A stretch of DNA of 64,000 nt from Proteobacteria bacterium ST_bin16 (GCA_002083595.1 MSXT01000013.1:11917-75916), one strand, 5' to 3'; numbered from the stretch's first letter, positions 28,846-38,370 are shown. The notes: generated from the sequence alone by a model not told the origin. Made by a program: numbers and translations.

Positions 28846-30672
28846 TTATTGTCCCTCAATCTCAATCAACACCTCATTCGGATTGACCGATTCGCCTTTG
28901 ATCACGTGCACGGCTTTGACGGTGCCGCTGATCGGGGCGGTGATTTCGGTTTCCATTTTCATGGCTTCAGTGATGAGTACTGGCTGTCCGGCGGTGACTT
29001 TCTGGTCGATTTTGACCAGCACGTCGAGAATATTGCACGGCATGCTGACAACGACATCGCCTTCGTTCGAGGGACTGCGGCGTTTGCTGGCGATGGCGCT
29101 TTTGACGGCGCCTTGGGTGCCGCCGTCGAGCACGATTTCATCGAGCGTTTCGACGACGATTTCTTCCGGCATGCCGTCGACCATGAAGTAGAAGTGCCGC
29201 AGTGACTGATTTTTCGGGCTGGTGCCGGTGACTTTGACGTGGTACGACTCGCCGTGCAGCGCGACGTTGAATTCGGTCGGTGCTTTTTGCACGCCGTTAC
29301 CCGCTGCCGACGCTACTTCCAGCGGTTCCGGCACGAGGTGGCCGGTGGAGCGCAGTTCCAGAAACTGTTTGCCGACTTCCGGGAACATGGCGTAACTCAG
29401 TACGTCTTCGTCACTCGATGCCAGATGGCCGATTTCCCGGCGCAGGTGCTCGAATTCCGGTTTCAGCAGATCGGCGGGGCGGCAGTCGATGATGTCTTCC
29501 TTGCCGATGGCGCGTTTTTGCAGTTTGGCATCGATCGGCGCCGGTGCTTTGCCGTAGCCGCCTTGCAGATAACGCTTCACTTCGTTGGTGATGGTGTCAT
29601 AGCGTTTGCCGGTCAAGACGTTGAGCACCGCTTGGGTGCCGACGATCTGCGATGTCGGTGTGACCAGCGGCGGGTAGCCCAAGTCTTTGCGCACGCGCGG
29701 AATTTCCGCGTAAACCTCGCTGATACGATCCAACGCGTTGCGTTCCTGCAATTGATTGGCCAGATTTGAGATCATGCCGCCCGGCACCTGGAACACGTGT
29801 ACACGGGTGTCGACGCCGGTGAATTCGCTCTCGAAACGGTGGTATTTTTTGCGGATTTGCGCGAAATAATCGTTCACTTCTTGCAGTTTTTGCAGATTCA
29901 ATCCGGTGTCGTGATCCGTACCTTGCAAGGCCATCACCAGACTTTCGGTCGGCGGGTGGCTGGTGCCGCCCGACCAGGACGATAACGCCGTATCGATATG
30001 ACGGCACCCGGCTTCGATGGCTTTCAGCTGGCACATTTCGGCCAAGCCGGAAGTGGCATGGGAATGCAAATGAATCGGCAGATCGACAGTATCTTGCAGC
30101 GCCTTGACCAATTCGCTGGTCGCATACGGTGTTAACAAACCGGCCATATCCTTGATCGCGATTGAATCGCAGCCGAGCTCGGCCAGATCCTTGGCCAGCG
30201 TGACGAAGCTTTTGACGTCGTGCACCGGACTGGTGGTGTAACAGATAGCGCCTTGCGCGTGTTTGCCGGATTCCTTGGCGGCTTCGATGGCGGTTTTGAG
30301 ATTGCGCACGTCGTTGAGCGCATCGAAAATGCGGAACACATCCATGCCGTTGGCCGCGGCACGTTTGACGAATGCGCGCACGACATCGTCGGAATAATGG
30401 CGGTAACCGAGCAGATTCTGGCCGCGCAGCAGCATTTGCAGCGGCGTGTTCGGCAACGCGGCCTTGAGTTTACTCAAGCGCTCCCAAGGATCTTCCTTCA
30501 GAAACCGCAGACAGGCGTCAAATGTCGCACCGCCCCAGCATTCCAGCGACCAGTAGCCGATGCTGTCGAGCATCGAACAGGCCGGCAGCATGTCTTCGGT
30601 ACGCATGCGGGTGGCGATCAGGGATTGGTGCGCGTCGCGCAAAATGACGTCGGTGATATGAACTTTTTGCAT
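28846..30672 (-). CDS. oadA: Biotin-dependent carboxyltransferase: pyruvate carboxylase subunit B / oxaloacetate decarboxylase alpha
   Basis: The product (608 residues from the ATG at 30670-30672) has an HMGL-like carboxyltransferase barrel (VILRDAHQSLIATR at the start), the conserved PycA/OadA middle region and a C-terminal biotinyl domain with EAMKMETEI, whose lysine carries biotin. The upstream in-frame ATG at 30693 is less likely because AAGGA stands just before the second ATG. It follows a biotin carboxylase gene by about 30 bases. No oadB or oadG membrane subunits are present, so the pair is better read as a two-subunit pyruvate carboxylase than a sodium pump. The symbol oadA is used by similarity; pycB is equally apt. 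Confidence 0.88.
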   Translation of the reverse strand: MQKVHITDVILRDAHQSLIATRMRTEDMLPACSMLDSIGYWSLECWGGATFDACLRFLKEDPWERLSKLKAALPNTPLQMLLRGQNLLGYRHYSDDVVRAFVKRAAANGMDVFRIFDALNDVRNLKTAIEAAKESGKHAQGAICYTTSPVHDVKSFVTLAKDLAELGCDSIAIKDMAGLLTPYATSELVKALQDTVDLPIHLHSHATSGLAEMCQLKAIEAGCRHIDTALSSWSGGTSHPPTESLVMALQGTDHDTGLNLQKLQEVNDYFAQIRKKYHRFESEFTGVDTRVHVFQVPGGMISNLANQLQERNALDRISEVYAEIPRVRKDLGYPPLVTPTSQIVGTQAVLNVLTGKRYDTITNEVKRYLQGGYGKAPAPIDAKLQKRAIGKEDIIDCRPADLLKPEFEHLRREIGHLASSDEDVLSYAMFPEVGKQFLELRSTGHLVPEPLEVASAAGNGVQKAPTEFNVALHGESYHVKVTGTSPKNQSLRHFYFMVDGMPEEIVVETLDEIVLDGGTQGAVKSAIASKRRSPSNEGDVVVSMPCNILDVLVKIDQKVTAGQPVLITEAMKMETEITAPISGTVKAVHVIKGESVNPNEVLIEIEGQ

Positions 30673-30705
30673 GGATTTTCCTTGATTAACCAATGAGCCC
30701 GGTAT

Positions 30706-32127
30706 TTACAGACCGGTATGCGAGGCCACGACCGCGGCGATCACGCTGGCCAGCACTTCCGGCCGGGGTTTATCGGAATATTGGATGAGATTCGGATTCT
30801 GCTCGACAAAACCGGTATTGAATTTGCCGCTGCGAAACTGCGGATGCTTCAGAATCCGCAAATAATAGGGAATCGTCGTTTTGATGCCGAACACCCCCAT
30901 ATCGCGTAAAGTGCGTTGCCCGCGCTTGATCACATCTTCCCAGGTCAGCGCGCTGACGATGACTTTCGCTACCATGGAATCGTAAAAAGGCGGAATTTCG
31001 TAACCGGTGTAGATCGCGGTATCGGTGCGCACACCCGGCCCCCCCGGCGCGTAATAGCGCGAAATGCGGCCGAAACTGGGCAGAAAATTGTTTTTCGGGT
31101 CTTCGGCGTTGACACGGAATTGAATGGCAAAGCCACGCCGCACAATTTCTTCTTGCTTGAAGCGCAATGGCAAGCCAGCGGATACGCGGATTTGTTCCTC
31201 GATGATGTCGACGCCGGTGATGGTTTCGGTGATGGTGTGCTCGACCTGCACGCGCGTGTTCATTTCCATGAAGTAGAAGCGGCCGCTATCGTCGAGCAAA
31301 AACTCCACCGTACCGGCGTTGGTGTAGCCGACTGATTTTGCCGCGATCACCGCCAGGCCGCCGATATATTGGCGCTGCGCTTCGTCCAGTTGCGGCGAGG
31401 GTGCGATTTCAATGAGCTTTTGATTGCGGCGCTGAATCGAGCAATCGCGCTCATACAGATGGATCACACTGCCGTGGTGATCGGCCAGCACTTGTACTTC
31501 GATATGTTTCGGATTGACGATGCATTTTTCCAGAAATACATCGGCGCTGCCAAACGCTTTGGTCGCTTCGGAGATCACGCGCACATAATTGCGTTTTAAT
31601 TCCTCGGCATTGTCACAGCGCCGGATACCGCGCCCGCCACCGCCAGATGTCGCTTTCAGCATCACCGGATAACCGATTTGTCCGGCAACTTTGAGTGCTT
31701 CGTCGACCGAGTGCAAATTACCATCCGATCCCGGTGTTACCGGAATACCGGCCGCGATCATCGCCTTGCGCGCCTCGGTTTTATCGCCCATGCGATGAAT
31801 CACGTCCGGCTCGGGGCCGATGAAAATCAGTCCGCGCTCCTTACAGGCGCGCGCGAATTGCGCATTTTCGGATAGAAAGCCATAACCCGGATGTATCGCA
31901 TCGCAACCGGTCGCCAGCGCCAGATCGACCAACGCGTGAATGTTCAGATAACACGCCATCGGCTCGCTGCCGATACAATACGACTCATCCGCTTTCTTGA
32001 CATGCAGCGCGAAACGATCCGCTTCTGAATAAATCGCCACCGAACGGATGCCCATCTCGGCACACGCGCGAATGATGCGCACAGCAATCTCGCCGCGATT
32101 GGCAATGAAGATTTTACGTAACATCAT
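30706..32127 (-). CDS. pycA: Biotin carboxylase subunit (pyruvate carboxylase subunit A / AccC-like)
   Basis: This 473-residue ATP-grasp enzyme carboxylates the biotin of the neighbouring subunit using ATP and bicarbonate. Motifs: FIANRGEIAVRIIRA at the N-terminus, HPGYGFLSENA, the glycine-rich ATP loop SGGGGRGIR, the FYFMEMNTRVQVEHTITE metal-binding region and a C-terminal domain of normal length for AccC/PycA. AccC of fatty-acid synthesis normally sits beside accB; here the partner is a carboxyltransferase, so a role in making oxaloacetate from pyruvate is inferred. The start is the first or second Met; no strong ribosome site is seen. Confidence 0.88.
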   Translation of the reverse strand: MMLRKIFIANRGEIAVRIIRACAEMGIRSVAIYSEADRFALHVKKADESYCIGSEPMACYLNIHALVDLALATGCDAIHPGYGFLSENAQFARACKERGLIFIGPEPDVIHRMGDKTEARKAMIAAGIPVTPGSDGNLHSVDEALKVAGQIGYPVMLKATSGGGGRGIRRCDNAEELKRNYVRVISEATKAFGSADVFLEKCIVNPKHIEVQVLADHHGSVIHLYERDCSIQRRNQKLIEIAPSPQLDEAQRQYIGGLAVIAAKSVGYTNAGTVEFLLDDSGRFYFMEMNTRVQVEHTITETITGVDIIEEQIRVSAGLPLRFKQEEIVRRGFAIQFRVNAEDPKNNFLPSFGRISRYYAPGGPGVRTDTAIYTGYEIPPFYDSMVAKVIVSALTWEDVIKRGQRTLRDMGVFGIKTTIPYYLRILKHPQFRSGKFNTGFVEQNPNLIQYSDKPRPEVLASVIAAVVASHTGL

Positions 32128-32256
32128 TTTTTGGGCCGCTTTGAAAAACGTAATGGCGGTATTCTACCTGATCGATTCTGGTAGTTTGTGCGGTATTTAT
32201 AAGCATGCTGTTTAGGGCATGGCTGTAATGTTTGAAATTAGAGTACACTGTCCGTC

Positions 32257-32490
32257 ATGAAAAATATTTCAATTATCGATATTCTCAAGCTTCCAGTGCA
32301 GGAACGGATTCGCCTTGTTGAACTGATCTGGGATAGTGTTGCGGCAGTACCCGAAGACGTGGAGATTTCACCCGAGTTAAAAGCCGAGCTTGAAGCCCGC
32401 TTGGCTGAGTTCGAAGAGAATCCGGAAGCAGGATTCTCTTGGGAGCAAGTCAAGTCGCGCCTTAACGATGGTTCATGGCGTTCCGTCTGA
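32257..32490 (+). CDS. Addiction-module antitoxin component
   Basis: A 77-residue acidic protein matching the 'putative addiction module component' family (ParD/RelB-like partner of ParE toxins). It begins with a short helix-rich segment, LPVQERIRLVELIWDSV, and ends GFSWEQVKSRL, the toxin-binding tail typical of the family. It overlaps the toxin gene by 16 bases, so the antitoxin is translated first. Such antitoxins usually autoregulate the operon, but no operator was identified here. Confidence 0.85.
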   Translation: MKNISIIDILKLPVQERIRLVELIWDSVAAVPEDVEISPELKAELEARLAEFEENPEAGFSWEQVKSRLNDGSWRSV

Positions 32491-32771
32491 AGTTTTCCGC
32501 ACGCGCATTGCGTGAGGTTGGTGAAGCGCAAACGTGGTATGAAACACAGAGTCCAGGCCTTGGTGAAGAGTTTGTTGCTGCGATAGCATTGCAGCTCAAA
32601 CGTCTGGAGCAAGCGCCACTGCTTTATGCCGAAGTCATTCCAAGAGTTCACCGTGCGCTTTTACCACGCTTCCCCTATGGTTTGTTCTATGTGGTAAGAG
32701 AAGATTTGGTACATATTCTTGCCGTGTTGCATGATAAGCGTAGTCCGGGGCAGTGGCCAAAATTCCGTTAG
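32475..32771 (+). CDS. RelE/ParE-family toxin
   Basis: A 98-residue basic protein of the RelE/ParE fold: FSARALREVGEAQTWYETQSPGL at the N-terminus, FPYGLFYVVREDLVHILAVLH in the core and HDKRSPGQW at the C-terminus. The family includes gyrase poisons (ParE) and mRNA interferases (RelE); the sequence looks more ParE-like, but target choice cannot be made by eye. It overlaps the antitoxin gene and is convergent with the nucleotidase gene. Confidence 0.85.
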   Translation: MAFRLKFSARALREVGEAQTWYETQSPGLGEEFVAAIALQLKRLEQAPLLYAEVIPRVHRALLPRFPYGLFYVVREDLVHILAVLHDKRSPGQWPKFR

Positions 32772-32828
32772 CAGTGTTCTAGGCTCACAGCAGTGCAGCT
32801 GCGCATCAACATGCATCGTCCATTCTTC

Positions 32829-34322
32829 TCAATTACTCTTCAACTGATCGATCACCGTTTGACGGATATCGGTGTTTTCACCCGGATTAACAATGACGAA
32901 ATCTGGATTACCCGATTTCAGATAGTCCAAACCGTGATCTTTGCCGGAAGCGAGGAAGTCATTGATCGCCAGTTTGTAGGTTTTTTTCGCATCGACCGGG
33001 ATACCGTTGATTTGCCAGGTACCTTTCACTTGCTGGGTATTGGTGGATTGCAGGAAGCCGCCCGCGCCGGTGTTTGCCATGCCTTGGTTCAGCACTTTGA
33101 TGAGCAGATTGCCCTTGATCGTAGCCAGTTGCACTTTGCCGCCGAACGGTAGCACCCGGATGACGTCGTAGACGGTGATTGGGCCTGCGGGCAGCACGTC
33201 GTCGATGCGGATCGAGCCGCTGTTGTACAGCGAAAGCTCGGCTTCGGGGTAGGGGCGTAGCAGGCTTTTGGCGATCAGCTCGGTCAGATTGGTTTTTCGG
33301 GTGCGCACATTGGATTCGAGCCCGTCCAACGCTTCGGTGGTGGTCGTAACCACGGCTTCGGGTTCAAACCCTTGCTGCCGGAAGGCGTCGAAGGCGATGT
33401 TCATCCATTTGTCGACCACGGTTTTGACGGCGGGATCTTCGGCCAGTGTATCGTTGATCGGTACAAACTCCGGTTTGACTTGAGTTTTGCCGGTTTGCGG
33501 ATCGAAATAAAGATCGACCACGTAAACCGAGCGCACGTTGGCGTCACCTTTCAGCAGCGGCGTGAAATTGCCGCGCCAGTTTTGATAATTGACGTGTTCA
33601 TGCCCGCCCAGCAGTAATCCGATTTGCGGAAATTTTTGCAGTAATTCGATGTCGTCGTCGATGGCCTGATGCGTCAGGGCGATCATAAAATCGGTTTGTC
33701 CGCTGAGTTGTTTGATTTGCTCGGCGGTGGCTGCGATGGGGTCGGAATAACGCACGTAGCCGGGATTGTTCGCGGCCAGTGTTAAGCCGAACATACCGAT
33801 TCTGAAGGTTTTTCCACTTTTTTTATCTGTGATCGGAATCACCAGATTCTTTTTCACACCGGTATAAGGCTGACCATCCGCGGCAAAGACATTGCTCGAT
33901 ACCCAGGTGAATTTGGCTTCTTTCATGCGCTGGTTGAATTGATTTTCTTTGACATCGAATTCATGGTTGCCGAAGGTGGCGTAGTCGAGCGCAAAGTGAT
34001 TCAGCACATCGACCATTTGCCGCCCGGCCAGGCGGTCGCCTTCATATTGGGCGGTGCCGATCGCGGACGGGCTGAACAGATCGCCGCCCAAGGTGGTGAT
34101 GGTATTCGGGTTGCGCGCCAGCAGTTGCTTGCGCAGCGTGGCGACCCGTGCAATGCCGCCTTCCTTGCCGCCGCTGACCGGGGTGATTTCGTAAATATCG
34201 TTAAAATGCAAAATGGTTACATGAATCCGGTCATCATCAGCGGGCGCAGTGGGTGCTGTGGCGCACGCAGTCAGCGCAAAGGCAATAAGAACCGAGAGTA
34301 AAACGGCGAATGGTTTTTTCAT
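32829..34322 (-). CDS. Lipoprotein 5'-nucleotidase / UshA-like metallophosphoesterase
   Basis: The 497-residue product starts at the ATG at 34320-34322, giving a lipoprotein signal with lipobox LTAC (Cys near residue 20). An upstream ATG at 34388 would bury that signal. Residues about 33-290 form the calcineurin-like metallophosphoesterase domain (HFNDIYEITP, GGDLFSPSA, FGNHEFD, GGHEH). The rest is the 5'-nucleotidase C-terminal domain (LYNSGSIRIDD, VLPFGG). It probably hydrolyses extracellular nucleotides in the periplasm to supply phosphate and nucleosides. It is convergent with the toxin-antitoxin pair. Confidence 0.9.
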   Translation of the reverse strand: MKKPFAVLLSVLIAFALTACATAPTAPADDDRIHVTILHFNDIYEITPVSGGKEGGIARVATLRKQLLARNPNTITTLGGDLFSPSAIGTAQYEGDRLAGRQMVDVLNHFALDYATFGNHEFDVKENQFNQRMKEAKFTWVSSNVFAADGQPYTGVKKNLVIPITDKKSGKTFRIGMFGLTLAANNPGYVRYSDPIAATAEQIKQLSGQTDFMIALTHQAIDDDIELLQKFPQIGLLLGGHEHVNYQNWRGNFTPLLKGDANVRSVYVVDLYFDPQTGKTQVKPEFVPINDTLAEDPAVKTVVDKWMNIAFDAFRQQGFEPEAVVTTTTEALDGLESNVRTRKTNLTELIAKSLLRPYPEAELSLYNSGSIRIDDVLPAGPITVYDVIRVLPFGGKVQLATIKGNLLIKVLNQGMANTGAGGFLQSTNTQQVKGTWQINGIPVDAKKTYKLAINDFLASGKDHGLDYLKSGNPDFVIVNPGENTDIRQTVIDQLKSN

Positions 34323-34767
34323 GATAACCCCCTGTATTTTGATAGTTGCTGTATTTAAAGTGTCGCTCAATGCCAGTACATGACCCATAGCGAGAAATCC
34401 ATTGTTGCCAATTCGCTTCCCCGTCCGGGCACTTTAGTTGCTGGCAAACGGTTTTAAACCGGTGCAGCGAAAAAGCTAATGCGATTCCTTAAGGATATAC
34501 CGTAAAGTTGCTATTTGTATCAAATATGTTTCTGAGATGTGCGATCATTGCTATGATCAGCAACGGATTGTGCATATAATCGGGAACTGCCAATAAGAAA
34601 AATACAATCCGCCAAGATTGAGCTTTAGCATCAAGCGCACGGGCCTCGAGAAGAAATAATCCAAAGTCAGGTAATGTAAGGAGCAAGAGTTTACGGGTAT
34701 TAGATTAGTAATGCAGGTTGTCCTTAACAATGCTGATTAAACAAATTCAAATGAAAGGGGATTTATC
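34323..34767. other. Gene-free divergent region before the diheme cytochrome gene
   Basis: About 445 bases between two divergent starts. A 65-codon minus-strand frame at 34489-34686 has no recognisable features and is not called. A short palindrome, GATCAT-N4-ATGATC, lies at 34543-34558, and CGGTTTTAAACCG lies near 34449. Promoters for both neighbours are expected here, but no convincing -35/-10 pair was found. Confidence 0.5.
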
Positions 34768-36825
34768 GTGAAACAATATTTCATTTTGTCAGAAAAACGA
34801 TCTTTATTTTCTTATGCCGCTTCGATACTTTCCATCGGCATGCTATCCGCCTGCACGCTTATCCCGGGAAACGAACCTGATGATCGCCACGCATCTGCTG
34901 TTGAGAAAGATCATCTTGGCGATAGTTATACAAAGGTTCAATACCTCGATCAGGGTTGGAATTCTTCCGAGAGTTTGTGGTTTTACTACACCACACAGGG
35001 ATCAAACTTGATGCCCTATGATTTCTTTCTGGCGCTGGAGAAACCGGGACAGACCGAGCTTTTCCGTTCCGATGAGAATATGAATTTTTACCGCTATTTA
35101 CCTCAGAAGGCTTCATCCATAAACCCGGATGCACTGCCGGTCGGTTGGGTTAAGGATAAATACAAAGGCAAGGAATATGTCGGTTTGACTTGCGCGGCTT
35201 GCCACACCGGGCAGATCAACTATAACGGTGTAGGTATCCGTATTGATGGCGGCCCGGCTAGCGCGGATATGGAAAACATCATGATCGATCTGGCCAAAGC
35301 ATTGGAACATACGCGTGAAGATGCGGAAGCTAAACAGCGCTTTGTCAAGAATGTATTGGCCAAGGGAAATTACAAGTCGGAAGCTGATGTGCTGGCTGAT
35401 TTAAGTAAATATGAACAGCGCATTTACAGCTATACCTATATCAATGCAAGTCAAACTTCTTACGGTTATGCACGGCTGGATGCCTTCGGACGCATTTACA
35501 ACCGTGTGCTTGAACATACCATTAACGCAAGAGAGCTGAGAGAGATACTGAGCGACCGGAAGATAATGGATGATAAAGTGATGACGAAGGAGCAAATCGA
35601 TGAAATCCTGGCAAAAATTGATAATGTGATAACGGGAGAACAGCGTGATCATTTGATGGAGCGTCTGAGTAAGTACCTGACATTCGAGCAAATAGCACTG
35701 TTGAATAATGAGATTTTCAATCGGCCTGATGCACCCGTTAGCTATCCTTTCTTATGGGATATTGCGCAGCACGATTATGTGCAATGGAATGGGATCGCTG
35801 ACAATGCCGGGCTGGGGCCGATTGGCCGGAATACCGGTGAAGTGATTGGCGTATTTGGGACACTGGACTGGAAGGAAGAAAAAGGGACGTCATTGACGTC
35901 GATTCTCTTCCAAGGCTCTGGCAACACGCGAGTCAAATTTGATTCTTCCGTTGATGTGCAAAACTTGCACAGAATTGAATCGCACCTGAAGAAATTGAAT
36001 TCTCCGGTATGGCCGAGAGCAATTTTAGGAGAGATCAATGAGGAGCAAGCTGCTAAAGGCAAACTATTATTCGACGAGTATTGCGCGGCCTGCCATGCCA
36101 GAATTGATCGTACCGATCCAAACCGGCGCGTCGTTGCTCATATGACGAAAGTCAGCGCAATTGGAACGGACCCCGTAATGGCGGAGAATAGCTTCAATTA
36201 TCAGGGATATTCCGGTATTTTGCGCAACCAGTATGTAGGGCTTGGAGTGGGTAATATTTTGCTGGATAAGGAAGCGCCCGTTGCAGCCTTGCTGACTCAA
36301 GCAACCAAAAATGTAGTGGCTACTCCTGATCCCGACAAGTGGTTTTTCCAGCGTTGGACGGATTGGGCTGCTAATCTCGTAACAGCCTATGCGGAAAATG
36401 AGATTAAATCCTCAATCAAAAATGGTAACTATGATCCGGATACTACAGTCAATCCATTGGCCTCACTCAATGCTTACAAGGGACGGCCTTTGAATGGAAT
36501 CTGGGCTACCGCGCCGTATTTGCACAATGGTTCTGTTCCATCATTGTATGATTTGCTGCTACCCAAAAAGCGTGAAGGTGATCCGGAAGATGGGGAATAC
36601 CGTCCTGATCAATTTGAAGTGGGTTCGCGCGAATTTGATCCGGTCAAAGTGGGATTAAAAAGTAGCGGGTATAAAAGCTTTACTTTTGATACCAGTTTTC
36701 CTGCCAACAGTAACGCCGGGCACGAGTACGCATCCGGCAAAACAGCGCAACCGAATGGAGCAACTTTAAGACCGTTGAATAAGGATGAAAAACTCGACTT
36801 GCTGGAATATCTCAAAACTTTGTAA
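34768..36825 (+). CDS. RoxA/MauG-like diheme c-type cytochrome (lipoprotein)
   Basis: A 685-residue exported protein starting at a GTG with AGGGG seven bases upstream. The N-terminus carries a lipobox (LSAC, Cys29). There are two heme-c sites: CAACH at 142-146 and CAACH at 439-443. The C-terminal half has WATAPYLHNGSVPSLYDLL, shared with MauG/CcpA peroxidases and the rubber oxygenase RoxA. The size and the QGWN...QGS...PYDFFLALE N-terminal pattern fit the RoxA-like 'diheme cytochrome c peroxidase' group better than the ~330-residue CcpA. It is followed on the same strand by a P450. The substrate is unknown. Confidence 0.82.
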   Translation: MKQYFILSEKRSLFSYAASILSIGMLSACTLIPGNEPDDRHASAVEKDHLGDSYTKVQYLDQGWNSSESLWFYYTTQGSNLMPYDFFLALEKPGQTELFRSDENMNFYRYLPQKASSINPDALPVGWVKDKYKGKEYVGLTCAACHTGQINYNGVGIRIDGGPASADMENIMIDLAKALEHTREDAEAKQRFVKNVLAKGNYKSEADVLADLSKYEQRIYSYTYINASQTSYGYARLDAFGRIYNRVLEHTINARELREILSDRKIMDDKVMTKEQIDEILAKIDNVITGEQRDHLMERLSKYLTFEQIALLNNEIFNRPDAPVSYPFLWDIAQHDYVQWNGIADNAGLGPIGRNTGEVIGVFGTLDWKEEKGTSLTSILFQGSGNTRVKFDSSVDVQNLHRIESHLKKLNSPVWPRAILGEINEEQAAKGKLLFDEYCAACHARIDRTDPNRRVVAHMTKVSAIGTDPVMAENSFNYQGYSGILRNQYVGLGVGNILLDKEAPVAALLTQATKNVVATPDPDKWFFQRWTDWAANLVTAYAENEIKSSIKNGNYDPDTTVNPLASLNAYKGRPLNGIWATAPYLHNGSVPSLYDLLLPKKREGDPEDGEYRPDQFEVGSREFDPVKVGLKSSGYKSFTFDTSFPANSNAGHEYASGKTAQPNGATLRPLNKDEKLDLLEYLKTL

Positions 36826-36910
36826 TCTGGACACTCTTGAGTAATCATTCTTAACTTGCGATTCCCCGTGGTCTTGCTGCGGGGATGCTTATTGAACAAG
36901 GAGTATTGAA

Positions 36911-38185
36911 ATGAGTACAAACTATCTTGAACGGTATGATGCGACTCCCGATGCGGAAAAATTTCCCTTGGTGCGCCGCTGGATGGATACGGAACCTTTG
37001 CCTTTTTTTAAGGAATTGCGCGCTAAGCGTCCGATCCTGGTGACGCCGGATTGCACCTTGGTGACCCGGTTTGATGATGTCAGGGAAATACTGCTGATGT
37101 ACAAGGTATTTACCGTCAAGCCGTATGTTCCCAAAATGGACAATTACCTCATGGCGCACGATGACGATGCACTGCATACCCGTGAGAAATCGCTGATGCA
37201 ATTTATGCTGAATCGTGATGATTTGCCCAGAGTGCGCAATATGGTTGCGGATATTGCTGGTGGCATTCTCGGTAACGCCAGTGGGCAGATCGAAGTTGTA
37301 AATAAATTTTGCCGGATGGTTCCCGCGACATTGGTGCAAAAGTATTTTGGCCTGACGGGCGCTAACAGGGAAGATTTAATCGAATGGTCTTATTGGAATC
37401 AATACGATACGTTCCACAATCAGCCATTCGATTTACTGCCTCCGGAACTGTCAAAACGCATTATCGATCGTCATAACGAAACTTCCAAAAAACTGGGAGA
37501 CTACATCACGATGCTGATTGCGAAGCGGTTACTGGCGGTGAAACTGGAGAAATTGACGTTTTCAACAATCGTCCGATTGGATGATGATATCGTCACCCGG
37601 ATGCTACGCACCAGTTTTGCAAAAGAACTGGATTTTGATATCAAACGGCTGGGTGTGAATGCCGGCGGCTTGTTGATCGGTGCAATTGAAACCACTGCGC
37701 AAGCCGTAGCGCAAGTGCTGCAATATTTGTTCCAGCATTCGCAATGGCTGGCGGCGGCAAAAGCGGCTGCACAGAAGGAAGATACAACCGAGTTCGACGG
37801 TATCGTATGGGAAGCATTGCGTTTTGTTCCGATCACATCGTATTTGTTCCGCACTACGGTGAGCGATTATACGGCGGCGAAAGGAACAGATCACGAAACG
37901 GTTTTGCGTGCCGGTACTTATGTTCTGCCGGTGACGTTATCCGCGACGTTCGATGAACGGGCATTTGAGTCGCCGGACGAATTCATTCCGCAGCGCAATT
38001 GGTATAACTATTTTCACTTCGGATTCGGTAACCATGAATGCCTGGGACGCTACGTGGGTATGGTGATGATTCCTGAAATGGTCCGGCAAGTATTGCTGAA
38101 GAAAGATATAGAACCGAAAGGCGATATAGACTACAAATCCGGACCGTTCCCCGAAGCATACGACCTTTCCTGGGCAACAGCGTAG
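36911..38185 (+). CDS. Cytochrome P450
   Basis: This 424-residue protein has all core P450 marks: I-helix GAIETT (257-262), ExxR as EALR (301-304), and the heme loop FGFGNHECLG (370-379) with Cys377 as thiolate ligand. P450s activate O2 for monooxygenation or related chemistry; no ferredoxin or reductase is next to this one. An AAGGAG lies seven bases before the ATG. It is 85 bases after the diheme cytochrome gene, and a weak hairpin (TCCCCG at 36863 with CGGGGA at 36880) lies in that gap, so the two may form an operon with attenuated read-through. Substrate unknown. Confidence 0.9.
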   Translation: MSTNYLERYDATPDAEKFPLVRRWMDTEPLPFFKELRAKRPILVTPDCTLVTRFDDVREILLMYKVFTVKPYVPKMDNYLMAHDDDALHTREKSLMQFMLNRDDLPRVRNMVADIAGGILGNASGQIEVVNKFCRMVPATLVQKYFGLTGANREDLIEWSYWNQYDTFHNQPFDLLPPELSKRIIDRHNETSKKLGDYITMLIAKRLLAVKLEKLTFSTIVRLDDDIVTRMLRTSFAKELDFDIKRLGVNAGGLLIGAIETTAQAVAQVLQYLFQHSQWLAAAKAAAQKEDTTEFDGIVWEALRFVPITSYLFRTTVSDYTAAKGTDHETVLRAGTYVLPVTLSATFDERAFESPDEFIPQRNWYNYFHFGFGNHECLGRYVGMVMIPEMVRQVLLKKDIEPKGDIDYKSGPFPEAYDLSWATA

Positions 38186-38296
38186 GTAATTGGTTTTGTA
38201 ATGGCTGTTAAAGTGTGCAGAGCAGGGAAGGTGCTTGGATAGGGTGCCCTGCCGGTGTTTTCTCTGTGCTGTGTGTAGCATTTCTTCTCGCGTGAC

Positions 38297-38354
38297 AAAA
38301 AGACAGTGTTCTACAGCTTCAGTTGCTTGTGATTTTCAACCATAGAACACTGTC
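38297..38354 (-). terminator. Hairpin with T tract after the small lipoprotein gene
   Basis: Arms 38302-38313 (GACAGTGTTCTA) and 38343-38354 are perfect 12-bp inverse complements around a 29-base loop. On the minus strand the stem is followed directly by five T residues. It lies 17 bases beyond the lipoprotein stop, between convergent genes, and most likely terminates that transcript. The long loop is unusual. Confidence 0.6.
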
Positions 38355-38370
38355 CACCCTCTAGCAAACT

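Noticed and set aside
29239..29769. 176-codon plus-strand open frame opposite the carboxyltransferase gene
   Set aside because: Mirror of the conserved coding frame; no recognised domain.
34489..34686. 65-codon minus-strand open frame before the diheme cytochrome gene
   Set aside because: No ribosome site, no signal or domain, and it lies in a divergent promoter region.
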